A DNA stretch of 64,000 nt, from assembly GCA_903861835.1 (NCBI GenBank), contig CAIOVX010000084.1, forward strand, positions 1 to 64,000. The letters run 5' to 3'. This DNA comes from Candidatus Firestoneibacteriota bacterium. Lineage in GTDB: Bacteria > Oederibacteriota > D2-FULL-39-29 > CAIOVX01. Below, piece after piece: positions 31,529 through 39,594 of the stretch. The notes beneath the pieces were generated by a model. That model had not been told where the DNA came from, searched no databases, and was given only the letters and a program-made list of their open reading frames with translations. Numbering within the stretch: position 1 is the stretch's first letter; each line of letters opens with the position of its first letter. The position numbers were made by a program, and so were the translations under genes.

Positions 31529-33241
31529 ATGAAATGGTCCAGGGCATTGTTACCGACTTTGAAAGACGCGCCGGCTGACGCGGAAATAGTAAGCCACAAA
31601 TTGATGATCAGGGGCGGTTATATCAAGAAAACCGCTTCGGGTATTTACAGCATAATGCCGATCGGGCTTCGCGTGCTGCAAAAGATTGCAGCGATTATCA
31701 GGGACGAAATGAACAAGGCAGGCGCGGAAGAATTGCTGATGCCTATTCTTTCCCCCGCAGAACTCTGGACAGAGACCGGGCGCTGGAGTCTTTACGGCAA
31801 AGAAATGATGCGGGTCAACGACAGGGCGGACCGTAAGTTCGCGCTGGGACCCACGCACGAAGAGGTAATCACCGACATAGTCAGGAGCGAGGTCAGATCC
31901 TACCGTGATCTGCCGAAGAACCTTTACCAGATACAGATAAAGTTCAGGGATGAGATACGCCCACGGTTTGGGTTGATAAGAGCGCGCGAGTTTATGATGA
32001 AGGACGCGTATTCGTTTGACAGGGATGAGAAAGGCGCCGAGGCCGTCTACGCGGCGATGTTTAAAGCCTACGAGAATATCTTCACGCGCTGCGGGCTGAA
32101 ATTCCGCGCGGTTGAAGCGGAATCAGGGAATATCGGCGGTTCTTTCTCCCACGAGTTTATGGTGCTTGCCTCAACCGGAGAGGAGACTATAATTCATTGC
32201 GAGAAATGCGGCTGCGCCGCGAACCGCGAGCGCTCCGGCGGCAAGAGCGGGTTCACCGGCAATGCTTCCGAGGCGGAAAAGCCTTTAGAAAAAGTCAGCA
32301 CCCCGAAAATGAAAAGCATAGACGAAGTGGCTGCCTTTCTTAAAAAGAAGCCGTCGGAACTTGTGAAGACGCTTATATGCTTTGTGGACGGTGAACCGGT
32401 TGCCGTGCTCCTAAAGGGCGATGATGACCTTAATGAACATAAGCTTAAAAGACAAATGGACGCTACGGAAGTCTTTATGGCCGACGCCAAGTCCGTTGAA
32501 AAGTTGACTTCCGCTCCGGTGGGTTTTGCCGGGCCGGCGGGACTAAAGAACATAAAAATAGTGGCGGATGAATCGCTGAAATTAATGAAGAACTTTGTGA
32601 CCGGTGCAAACGAAGCAGATACACACCTGCAAAACGTCAACCACGGCAGGGATTTTAAGGTGGACGCTTTCTTTGACCTCCGGTTCGCCTGCGAAGGTGA
32701 TTCCTGCGTTTCCTGCGGGCATACTCTCAACTCCCAGAAAGGCATTGAGGTGGGGCATACTTTTAAACTCGGGACAAAATACACGGAAAAAATGAAAGCT
32801 GATTTCCTTGACGAAACCGGAAAACGGCAGACGCTGATAATGGGCTGCTACGGCATAGGCGTGTCAAGAATGATGGCCGCGGCAGTTGAGCAGTGCAATG
32901 ATGCGGCCGGAATAATCTGGCCGTTGGAAATTGCCCCCTATCACGCGGTAATAACAGCCATCAATTATCAGGATGAAGCAATTAAAGTTGCGGCAGACAA
33001 ACTCTACGGGGCGCTTTCTGCCGCCGGAATTGAAGTCCTGCTGGATGACCGCGAGATGAGCGCGGGCTTTAAGTTTAAGGATGCCGAGCTCATAGGAATA
33101 CCGATCAGGATTACTGTCGGAGCCAGGGGCCTGAAAGAGGATTCTTTCGAGATAGCCGTCAGAAAAACGAAGGAAACCATTATGATAAAGACCGGCGAAG
33201 CCGTAGCCAAAATAAAGGAGCTTGCCGCTCATGCCGGGTAA
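31529..33241 (+). CDS. proS: Prolyl-tRNA synthetase (bacterial type with YbaK insertion)
   Basis: A 570-residue class II synthetase that charges tRNA-Pro. ATG at 31529 is chosen because GAGGAG lies 7-8 bp upstream. The N-terminal half has motif 2 (KFRDEIRPRFGLIRAREFMMKD, seen in part). The YbaK-like editing insertion for Ala-tRNA-Pro lies at about 249-360 and ends at GANEADTHLQNVNHGRDF. Motif 3 (GCYGIGVSRMM) and the anticodon-binding domain (about 465-570) follow. Length matches bacterial ProRS (about 570). The next gene overlaps its end by 11 bp, giving an operon. Confidence 0.96.
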   Translation: MKWSRALLPTLKDAPADAEIVSHKLMIRGGYIKKTASGIYSIMPIGLRVLQKIAAIIRDEMNKAGAEELLMPILSPAELWTETGRWSLYGKEMMRVNDRADRKFALGPTHEEVITDIVRSEVRSYRDLPKNLYQIQIKFRDEIRPRFGLIRAREFMMKDAYSFDRDEKGAEAVYAAMFKAYENIFTRCGLKFRAVEAESGNIGGSFSHEFMVLASTGEETIIHCEKCGCAANRERSGGKSGFTGNASEAEKPLEKVSTPKMKSIDEVAAFLKKKPSELVKTLICFVDGEPVAVLLKGDDDLNEHKLKRQMDATEVFMADAKSVEKLTSAPVGFAGPAGLKNIKIVADESLKLMKNFVTGANEADTHLQNVNHGRDFKVDAFFDLRFACEGDSCVSCGHTLNSQKGIEVGHTFKLGTKYTEKMKADFLDETGKRQTLIMGCYGIGVSRMMAAAVEQCNDAAGIIWPLEIAPYHAVITAINYQDEAIKVAADKLYGALSAAGIEVLLDDREMSAGFKFKDAELIGIPIRITVGARGLKEDSFEIAVRKTKETIMIKTGEAVAKIKELAAHAG

Positions 33242-34238
33242 AAAAGCGCTCATGCTCCTGTCCGGGGGACTGGACAGCACAATAGTTCTGGGTCTTTTAA
33301 AGCAGCAGGGAGTTGAAGTCGAAGCTGTGCATTTTACCTCGCTTTTTTGCACCTGCGGGGGAAAGGAAGGCGGCTGCGGAACCGCTATGAAGGCCGCTAA
33401 ACAGCTGGATGTGAAATTGCATGTTGTCCGCAAGGGCGACGATTATATAGAGCTCATCAAGAAGCCGGCGCACGGCTACGGTTCCAATATGAACCCGTGC
33501 ATTGACTGCAGAATCTATTCCTTTAAGAAGGCCCGGGAAGTAATGGATAAGATCGGCGCCTCCTTTATTGTGACCGGGGAAGTGCTGGGACAGCGCCCGA
33601 TGTCTCAGAGAATGGACGCTATGCGGCTCATAGAAAAGGAAGCCGGTATGGAGGGGCTTGTTGTCCGCCCTCTGAGCGCTCAGCACCTGCCTGAATCTAT
33701 ACCTGAAAAAGAAGGTTGGGTGGACCGTTCTAAGTTTCTCGGTATTTCCGGGCGCGGCAGGAAAGAACAGATAAAACTGGCAGAAGAACTTAACATAAAA
33801 GATTATCCCTGTCCCGCTGGCGGCTGTCTGTTGACCGACCCGGGTTTTGCGGTGAGGCTCAAAGACCTGCTGGCTCACAATAAAGAAGCGTCCGGCAGAG
33901 ATCTGTCGCTTCTGAAGTACGGAAGGCGTTTCAGACTCTCCGATGATGTTCTTCTTTTGGTAGGTAGAAACGAAGGGGAGAACGGGATACTTGAAACCCT
34001 GAGGACCGGCAATGAAGTATTAATGGGAGTCAAAGATGTGCCGGGCCCGAATTCTCTTCTGCTCGGAAAGCTCACGGCAGAAGATGTGCTTTTTGCGGCT
34101 TCCGTTACCGCAAGGTTCGCGGATGTGGAAGACAGAAGCAAGCCGGTAAAGGTGTGGTACAAAAACGGCGACGGCAAGGAGCACGCAATTGAGGCAACTT
34201 GCGCGGAAGAGAAAGATTATCTTGCCTTCAGGGTTTAG
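33231..34238 (+). CDS. PP-loop tRNA-thiolation-like protein (ThiI/MnmA type)
   Basis: About 335 residues. ATG at 33231 is chosen because AAAGGAG sits 10 bp upstream, while a TTG at 33222 is too close to it. The N-terminal PP-loop ATP pyrophosphatase motif is SGGLDS (residues 11-16). Cysteines in CTCGGKEGGC, NPCIDC and CPAGGCLLTDP occupy places where tRNA sulfurtransferases carry sulfur or a cluster. The C-terminal part (GRRFRLSDDVLLLVGRNEGE ... PGPNSLLLG) resembles the small domain of unknown function that follows many such proteins. Expected role: adenylate and thiolate a tRNA uridine. It overlaps proS by 11 bp, so it is co-expressed with a tRNA synthetase. Confidence 0.8.
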   Translation: MPGKKALMLLSGGLDSTIVLGLLKQQGVEVEAVHFTSLFCTCGGKEGGCGTAMKAAKQLDVKLHVVRKGDDYIELIKKPAHGYGSNMNPCIDCRIYSFKKAREVMDKIGASFIVTGEVLGQRPMSQRMDAMRLIEKEAGMEGLVVRPLSAQHLPESIPEKEGWVDRSKFLGISGRGRKEQIKLAEELNIKDYPCPAGGCLLTDPGFAVRLKDLLAHNKEASGRDLSLLKYGRRFRLSDDVLLLVGRNEGENGILETLRTGNEVLMGVKDVPGPNSLLLGKLTAEDVLFAASVTARFADVEDRSKPVKVWYKNGDGKEHAIEATCAEEKDYLAFRV

Positions 34239-34240
34239 GC

Positions 34241-34891
34241 GTGAAAAAAAATAATTTAATAAAAGTGGTGGTGACTTCAGGCCCGACCAGGGCCTATATT
34301 GACAGCATACGATATATCTCTAATTATTCCACAGGCAGGCTCGGGAGCCTGACGGCGGATAAACTGGCGGGAGAAGGTTTCAAGGTGTCGTTTATTTACG
34401 GGAAAGGCAGCCTGCTCCCGAAGAGCCGCGGGATCAAGTTGATAGAGATAGAAACGGTCGCGGAGCTTTTGAAGGCCTTGAAGGCGGAATTGCGCTCAGG
34501 GGCTAGAGCGGTTGTGCACGCGATGGCTGTTCTTGATTATGAGCCTGAAAAAACAATAAAAAGAAAAGTTAAATCTGACAAAAAGTTCTGGGCCGTGAAG
34601 CTGAAGCGAACGCCAAAAGTAATAAATGAAGTAAAAAAGGTTTCACCGGGAGTTCTCCTTGTAGGGTTCAAACTTGAACACGGAAAAGGGGAAGCAGGAT
34701 TGAGGAAGGCTGCGGAAGGGCTCTTCAAAAAGAGCGGCGCGGATTTTGTGGTAGCCAATGATTACGGGCATATAAAAATGGGACAACATAAAGCAATTGT
34801 TTTAGGCGGAGACGGAAGCCGTGTATCGGTTTCAGGTAAAGAGAATATCGCTGAAACGATTGTTGATTGCATAAAGGAGAGATTATGCTGA
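34241..34891 (+). CDS. Phosphopantothenate-cysteine ligase-like domain (CoaB-like)
   Basis: A 216-residue stand-alone CoaB-like protein. GTG at 34241 lies 2 bp after the previous stop. The N-terminus has VVVTSGPTRAYIDSIRYISN, then YSTGRLG, matching the CoaB pattern (VTxGPTxExID-VRxxSNxSSG). FGxxxE-type segments are replaced by VGFKLE. CoaB joins phosphopantothenate to cysteine in coenzyme A synthesis. In most bacteria it is fused to CoaC; here the CoaC-type protein is a separate gene at 36168. It overlaps the next gene by 7 bp. Confidence 0.8.
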   Translation: MKKNNLIKVVVTSGPTRAYIDSIRYISNYSTGRLGSLTADKLAGEGFKVSFIYGKGSLLPKSRGIKLIEIETVAELLKALKAELRSGARAVVHAMAVLDYEPEKTIKRKVKSDKKFWAVKLKRTPKVINEVKKVSPGVLLVGFKLEHGKGEAGLRKAAEGLFKKSGADFVVANDYGHIKMGQHKAIVLGGDGSRVSVSGKENIAETIVDCIKERLC

Positions 34892-35916
34892 AGATAGGGA
34901 TTGTAGGTGCCGGCAACATCGCGAATGCTCATATGGAAGGCTGGAAAGAAATAAAAGGCGCGAAAGTGATAGCGGTCTGCGATGCGGATCTTGAGCGGGC
35001 AAAAAAGTTTGCGGAGCAGTATTCAATACCTGAGGCAGTAAGCGGCGCCCCGGAGCTCTTTAAGAGAAAAGATATTGATGCTGTTGACATTTGCACCCCA
35101 AACCTGCAGCATTACACTCTTTCCGTGGCTGCCATGAAGGCCGGCAAGCACGTTCTTTGCGAGAAACCGCTTGCCATGAACCCGGCGCACATTCAAGAGA
35201 TGATAGCCGCTTCAAAAAAGTACAAGGTAAAGCTCACCGGAATTTCAAACCAGAGGTTCTGCGCCGAGGCGCAGGCCATAAAGAGATTCATTGATTCCGG
35301 GGCTGCCGGGAAAATATATTACGCGGAGGCCAGATGGCTGAGAAGGCGCCATCTCCCCGGCTGGAATTCCGGGTTCCTGTTGAAAAAGCTGGGCGGCGGC
35401 CCTTGCCTTGACATAGGAGTGCACGCTCTTGACGTGGCGATGTATTTCATGGGAAATCCGAGGCCTGTTTCGGTCTCCGGAATATCGGGAAATTTCATTG
35501 CCAAGAAAGGAGCTCTCAATCTTTGGGGTCCCTATGACAAAAATATTATGGATGTAGAGGATTTCGCGGGCGGGTTCGTGCGTTTTGACAACGGCGCCGC
35601 TCTCTCGCTTTCCTGCAGTTTTATGTCTAATATAAAAGACAAAGAAGAAAATACCATCAGACTCTTCGGAGATAAAGCCGGAATAAGCTATCCGTCGGCG
35701 GAATACTACACCGAAAAGGCAGGTTCTTTGATAGACGGAAAAATGAGCCATCTTAAGGCGCAGGCCGGCCATACAGTCGAGATAGCAAAGTTTGCAGATT
35801 TCATAACCGGCAAGAGCAAAATCAATCCGCTTCCTCCCGAGCAATCTCTTAACGCCATTAAGGTCCTCGACGGGATACACAGGTCGCAGAGGGCGGGAAG
35901 GGAGATAAGATTTTGA
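34885..35916 (+). CDS. Gfo/Idh/MocA family oxidoreductase
   Basis: About 343 residues. ATG at 34885, within ATGCTGA, overlaps the CoaB stop and has AAAGGAGAG upstream. The N-terminal Rossmann fold has GIVGAGNIANAHMEG, and the EKPLAMNP motif carries the conserved Lys of this family. The C-terminal alpha/beta domain has GGGPCLDIGVHALDVAMYFMG, which includes the catalytic His region. It is an NAD(P)-dependent dehydrogenase acting on a sugar or sugar-like cyclic substrate. The substrate is unknown, and its placement next to CoA-synthesis genes does not reveal one. The AACGTT repeat element begins one base after its stop. Confidence 0.9.
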   Translation: MLKIGIVGAGNIANAHMEGWKEIKGAKVIAVCDADLERAKKFAEQYSIPEAVSGAPELFKRKDIDAVDICTPNLQHYTLSVAAMKAGKHVLCEKPLAMNPAHIQEMIAASKKYKVKLTGISNQRFCAEAQAIKRFIDSGAAGKIYYAEARWLRRRHLPGWNSGFLLKKLGGGPCLDIGVHALDVAMYFMGNPRPVSVSGISGNFIAKKGALNLWGPYDKNIMDVEDFAGGFVRFDNGAALSLSCSFMSNIKDKEENTIRLFGDKAGISYPSAEYYTEKAGSLIDGKMSHLKAQAGHTVEIAKFADFITGKSKINPLPPEQSLNAIKVLDGIHRSQRAGREIRF

Positions 35917-35917
35917 T

Positions 35918-36142
35918 GGTTTATAACGTTACTAACGTTCTTAACGTTTTTAACGTAAAGCTAGAGTAAAAGAATCAAGGCCAAAGTGCAAGCACTAAAC
36001 GCTAAATCCTAAACAAACTGCAAAAAGAAAAGGAGCAGTTAATTACTTTGATTGATTGCCTTTTGTCCTTTGTTTAGAATTTAGAGTTTAGAATTTAGTG
36101 CTTGTTGTTATTTACGTTACAAACGTTATAAACGTTATGAAC
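35918..36142. repeat. Complete palindromic element, empty-site form
   Basis: The outer arms are AACGTT 9-bp arrays (35918-35957 and 36110-36142). The inner arms are CAAGCACTAAAC with CCTAAACAAA (about 35989-36019) and TTTGTTTAG with TTTAGTGCTTG (about 36069-36103). The centre reads CTGCAAAAAGAAAAGGAGCA, uninterrupted. In the sister element at 122-528 this centre holds the 128-bp element at 267-394. The left end begins one base after the stop codon of the oxidoreductase gene. Confidence 0.85.
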
Positions 36143-36167
36143 TGATTAGTTCTATTGAGAGGCGCTT

Positions 36168-36716
36168 ATGCTTAAAGGAAAAACGATTCTAGTGGGGGTT
36201 TGCGGGGGAATAGCGGCTTATAAGATCTGTTCTCTTGTAAGCGCTCTCAAACAAGCCGGGGCCGTCGTTGATGTTGTGATGACGCAGAACGCTCAGAAGT
36301 TTGTCACCCCGCTTACATTCCAGAGTCTTTCCGGCAGGCTGGTCCACACGGATATGTTTGCGGCGGTTGAAGCCGGTAACTGGGAGATAGACCATATCGC
36401 GCTTGCCAAGAGCGCGGATTTAATTGTTATTGCTCCCGCGACAGCTAATGTCCTGGGTAAGCTTGCCAACGGGCTCGCGGATGACCTCCTGACGACTACC
36501 GTGCTGGCGGCGAAAGCTCCGGTGCTTCTTGTTCCGGCAATGAACACGGGTATGTGGGAAAACGCTATCGTAAGGGATAATGTAAAGAAACTCGGAAAGT
36601 TCGGTTTCCGTTTCCTCGGACCGGCTAAAGGCAAGCTGGCCTGCGGGGATTCCGGAAGCGGCAGGATGACAGCTCCTGAAGAAATACTTGAAGCAATTAA
36701 AAAAATTGCCGGTTGA
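36168..36716 (+). CDS. Phosphopantothenoylcysteine decarboxylase (CoaC-type flavoprotein)
   Basis: A 182-residue flavoprotein. The order of motifs is that of CoaC: GVCGGIAAYK at the start, the His in NWEIDHIALAKSAD, PATANVLGKLANG, the substrate motif PAMNTGMWENA, and the Cys in ACGDSGSGRM. It decarboxylates phosphopantothenoylcysteine using FMN, following CoaB in coenzyme A synthesis. It is the size of a CoaC domain alone (about 180), with no CoaB domain attached; the CoaB-like protein is 1.3 kb upstream. ATG at 36168 follows TTGAGAGGCGCTT. It is probably transcribed with the following Fis-type regulator. Confidence 0.9.
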   Translation: MLKGKTILVGVCGGIAAYKICSLVSALKQAGAVVDVVMTQNAQKFVTPLTFQSLSGRLVHTDMFAAVEAGNWEIDHIALAKSADLIVIAPATANVLGKLANGLADDLLTTTVLAAKAPVLLVPAMNTGMWENAIVRDNVKKLGKFGFRFLGPAKGKLACGDSGSGRMTAPEEILEAIKKIAG

Positions 36717-36733
36717 TCTTCGGCGGGGGCATA

Positions 36734-37348
36734 ATGGCTAACATCCTTGTTGTTTCTAATAACCCTCAGGCAACCGCAGCCGCAGGAGGGCTGCTTATGG
36801 AGGCGGGGCACAGGTGCTTTGCCGCCTCAAGCGTTAAGCAGGCCCTCGCAATACTGGATAAGGCCTCGCCGGATATGGCTTTTGTGTATCACTTTCCTCC
36901 GGAGTCAGACGGTAAAATTATTCTGGAAATGCTGAAGAAGAAAGAGCGGACTCTTCCGGTGGTATTCCTTGCCGGTTCAGACGACGCGGATACGGCTATC
37001 TTAGCCGCTAAGGCAGGAGCCGAAGATTGCATCTCCAAGACAGAGCTTAAAAAAAAGTTACTGCTTACAGCAAACTCGATATTGAAAATATCCGGACTTT
37101 TACGCGAGAATAACGGGCTCAGAGAGTTCATCAGCAAGAATTTTATCCCGGCGCGCCAGTCCGGTCCCGTGAGCCTGCTTGAAGCTGGGAAGCAGGCGGC
37201 AAGCGAAGCGGAGAAAAGATATATTATCAAGACCCTGGTGGAGTGTGATTGGAACAAGAGCAAAGCGGCTAAGGCCTTGCGGATAGATTACAAGACGCTT
37301 TTTAACAAATTGAAAGAATACGGGCTCAATATCATTGAAAAACAGTAG
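36734..37348 (+). CDS. Fis-type DNA-binding regulator with degenerate receiver
   Basis: A 204-residue protein. ATG at 36734 follows CGGCGGGGGC. Residues 1-115 have the receiver fold, but the key residues are missing: the acidic cluster is S8-N9-N10, and the phosphoacceptor position holds Tyr52 in the segment FVYHFPPE. The conserved Lys (SKTE) remains. Residues about 160-204 form a Fis-type helix-turn-helix (IKTLVECDWNKSKAAKALRI). There is no AAA+ domain between them. It therefore cannot be phosphorylated in the usual way and may sense something else or act constitutively. Its target is unknown; the next gene is a diguanylate cyclase. Confidence 0.8.
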   Translation: MANILVVSNNPQATAAAGGLLMEAGHRCFAASSVKQALAILDKASPDMAFVYHFPPESDGKIILEMLKKKERTLPVVFLAGSDDADTAILAAKAGAEDCISKTELKKKLLLTANSILKISGLLRENNGLREFISKNFIPARQSGPVSLLEAGKQAASEAEKRYIIKTLVECDWNKSKAAKALRIDYKTLFNKLKEYGLNIIEKQ

Positions 37349-37584
37349 CCGGAGCAACGCGAACCGGAGAAGCGGCGTACGAGTCCTTTTCAAGCCTTTT
37401 GATTTGACTTTTACGGACATAAGTGTTAAAAAAAATACTGAAATAATATAGCTTTTAAAGATGTAATCAGGGGAAAAACCGGTTTTATACCGTAAATGGC
37501 GAAGAAAACCGGGTCTTAAATCGGGTAGGCTTAATCGAGGGCTCAGGTTTATTAGCGCTGCAGCTCCCGTAGCACGCGGAGAAT
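37349..37584 (+). other. 236-bp leader region before the second diguanylate cyclase
   Basis: It contains a promoter at 37404-37432 and, further on, an inverted repeat made of CCGGTTTT and AAAACCGG near 37465-37505. I compared it by eye with the c-di-GMP riboswitch consensus and saw no match. No open frame of note. Confidence 0.4.
37404..37432 (+). promoter_or_regulatory. Promoter of the second diguanylate cyclase gene
   Basis: TTGACT (37404-37409) lies 17 bp from TAAAAA (37427-37432), which has the TGn extension. The leader to the start codon would be about 145 bases. Confidence 0.5.
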
Positions 37585-38793
37585 ATGATGAAAAATATCC
37601 TGGAATTCATAAAAAGATCCAGCACCGTATTTGTCCTGGCACTCTTCTTTGTCTTGTTTCTTAACGGCAATCTTCCCAAAACGCTCCAGATAGAAGCTTT
37701 TTTGGTTCTTTTGCTTTCCATCCTTGTGGATATCCGCAACTTCAATATGTTCAACCGTATTCTGGATTCTAACAGAAAGCTCCAGTATATAGACGAACTG
37801 GCTTCGGCAATGCGGCATAGTGTTAAGCTAAAAGAGGTGCTCGAACTGGTTATGAAAAACCTGACCTCAGAACTTGGTTACGATCGTGTCCTTGTATTCT
37901 CTTTTGAACACAGAGGTTACAAAAAGGATGTGCTCGTTCCTATGGCCGGCCTGAATATGCCGATGGACCGGCTTGAGAACTTTTACTTCAAATATGACAA
38001 GGCTGAAGATATTGTTCCAAAGAGCGCGATTGATAAGAAGCCTTATATTGTCAAAAACGGAAGAGAAGACCATAGGTGCTCCCAGAGCTTCGTTGAGTTG
38101 CTGGATCTTGAGGAGTACGTGGTGATTCCCATGATCAGCAAGAGTCTTATTGTAGGGGTACTGCTTGCGGACAATCGGTTCAATAACAGAAAGATTCAGG
38201 AAAGCGATCTTACTCCGCTGGCCATGTTTTCTAATCACGGCGCGATGGCCATAGAAAATGCCAGACTCTATGAGAAGATTGAGGCGCTGGCAGTGACAGA
38301 CGGACTCACGCAGGTTTATAATCACAGATATTTCCAGGATGCGCTTAAGGCGGAATTAAACAGACTTGAGAGGTACAGCAAGGAAAAATCAGAGAGTGTT
38401 TCTTTGATGATGCTTGATATAGATAATTTCAAAAAATATAACGATATCTACGGGCATCAGTCCGGCGATGCTGTTCTTACGGAGATAGGTCTTATACTTA
38501 AGGGGCTTTCAAGAAAAGTTGATATAGTCGCGCGCTACGGAGGAGAAGAATTCGTAGTGATGATGCCTGCGACCCCAAAAGAAGGCGCTGCCATATTTGC
38601 CGAGCGCGTGCGCGCAGGCATAGAAACTTATAAGTTTGAGATGCGTGACGGCCAGCTGCTGCATGTGACTGTAAGCGTCGGAGTCTCCACCTATAGTACT
38701 GACGCCAAAACTCCTCAGGCTCTGATAGAGTTGGCGGATAAATGCCTGTACCGCGCCAAGTCCGAGGGGAAAAACAGAGTCTGCATCAGCTGA
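37585..38793 (+). CDS. Diguanylate cyclase (GAF-GGDEF)
   Basis: A 402-residue protein. Two hydrophobic segments near the N-terminus (SSTVFVLALFFVLFLNG and QIEAFLVLLLSILVDI) anchor it in the membrane. A GAF domain spans about 70-225. The GGDEF domain (about 235-402) has LTQVYNHRYFQ, the active site RYGGEEF with its first Gly at residue 319, and an RxxD inhibitory site (RKVD). It produces c-di-GMP. ATG at 37585 is followed by a second ATG; GCGGAG lies upstream. Its neighbour upstream is the degenerate-receiver regulator. Confidence 0.93.
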   Translation: MMKNILEFIKRSSTVFVLALFFVLFLNGNLPKTLQIEAFLVLLLSILVDIRNFNMFNRILDSNRKLQYIDELASAMRHSVKLKEVLELVMKNLTSELGYDRVLVFSFEHRGYKKDVLVPMAGLNMPMDRLENFYFKYDKAEDIVPKSAIDKKPYIVKNGREDHRCSQSFVELLDLEEYVVIPMISKSLIVGVLLADNRFNNRKIQESDLTPLAMFSNHGAMAIENARLYEKIEALAVTDGLTQVYNHRYFQDALKAELNRLERYSKEKSESVSLMMLDIDNFKKYNDIYGHQSGDAVLTEIGLILKGLSRKVDIVARYGGEEFVVMMPATPKEGAAIFAERVRAGIETYKFEMRDGQLLHVTVSVGVSTYSTDAKTPQALIELADKCLYRAKSEGKNRVCIS

Positions 38794-38868
38794 TACCTAA
38801 GGCACTTGGCGACTTAGACGGTTTACTCTGGATTTATTTGTAATATTTTTATCCCGGGAGGGCGCAGC

Positions 38869-39594
38869 ATGCGGGCACTGGTGGTAATTCCAACATATAA
38901 CGAGAGGGATAATATAGAGCGCCTGTTGCGGGTCGTTTTGTTGGCCGATCCCGTGCTTGAAGCGCTCGTGGTTGATGATAACTCCCCGGACGGAACAGCC
39001 GCGGCAGTCCGTGAAATGGCAAAAGCAGACCCGAGAATACACCTGATTGTGCGCGCCGCAAAACTCGGGCTGGGTTCCGCCTATGTTGCGGGCTTTCGCT
39101 ACGCGCTGGAGAATAATTATGCCCTTGTCTTTGAGATGGACGCTGATTTCTCGCATGACCCTGCGGTGCTGCCTGACCTGATTGCTGGGGCTAAAAAATA
39201 TGATATTGTCATAGGCTCTCGTTATAAGAACGGGATTAGCGTGGTTAACTGGCCCTTAAGAAGGCTTATCCTGAGCCTGATGGCCAGTTTATATGTAAGG
39301 ATTATCCTCGGGCTGCCGGTGAATGACTGCACCAGCGGTTTTAAATGTTTTAACCGAAGGGTGCTGGAAGGCCTCGATTTAGGTAAAGTTAAATCTGATG
39401 GTTATTCCTTTCAGATAGAGATGAATTACCGCGCCCACATGGCAGGGTTCAGGCTGGGCGAGGTTCCTATAATATTCAACGATAGAAGAGCCGGCCATTC
39501 AAAAATGAACAGCAAGATTGTCTATGAAGCTCTGCTTGTTGTCTGGAAGCTGCTCTTCGAATTCCTGTTCAAAAGAAAGAAGGAGCTTTTATGA
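38869..39594 (+). CDS. Polyprenol-phosphate sugar transferase (dolichol-phosphate mannose synthase type, GT2)
   Basis: A 241-residue GT2 glycosyltransferase. It begins VVIPTYNERDNIERLL and has VVDDNSPDGTA, the metal site MDADFSHDP and the product-side motifs GSRYKNG and DCTSGFKCFNR. No transmembrane domain follows, as in short bacterial polyprenol-phosphate mannose synthases. It should move a sugar, probably mannose from GDP-mannose, onto undecaprenyl phosphate at the inner membrane. The stop codon overlaps the tyrS start as ATGA, so both are translated in sequence. ATG at 38869 follows GGGAGGGCGCAGC. Confidence 0.9.
   Translation: MRALVVIPTYNERDNIERLLRVVLLADPVLEALVVDDNSPDGTAAAVREMAKADPRIHLIVRAAKLGLGSAYVAGFRYALENNYALVFEMDADFSHDPAVLPDLIAGAKKYDIVIGSRYKNGISVVNWPLRRLILSLMASLYVRIILGLPVNDCTSGFKCFNRRVLEGLDLGKVKSDGYSFQIEMNYRAHMAGFRLGEVPIIFNDRRAGHSKMNSKIVYEALLVVWKLLFEFLFKRKKELL

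Noticed and set aside
37440-37584. c-di-GMP riboswitch before the second diguanylate cyclase
   Set aside because: The conserved sequences of the class I and class II aptamers are not present; only a simple inverted repeat is.
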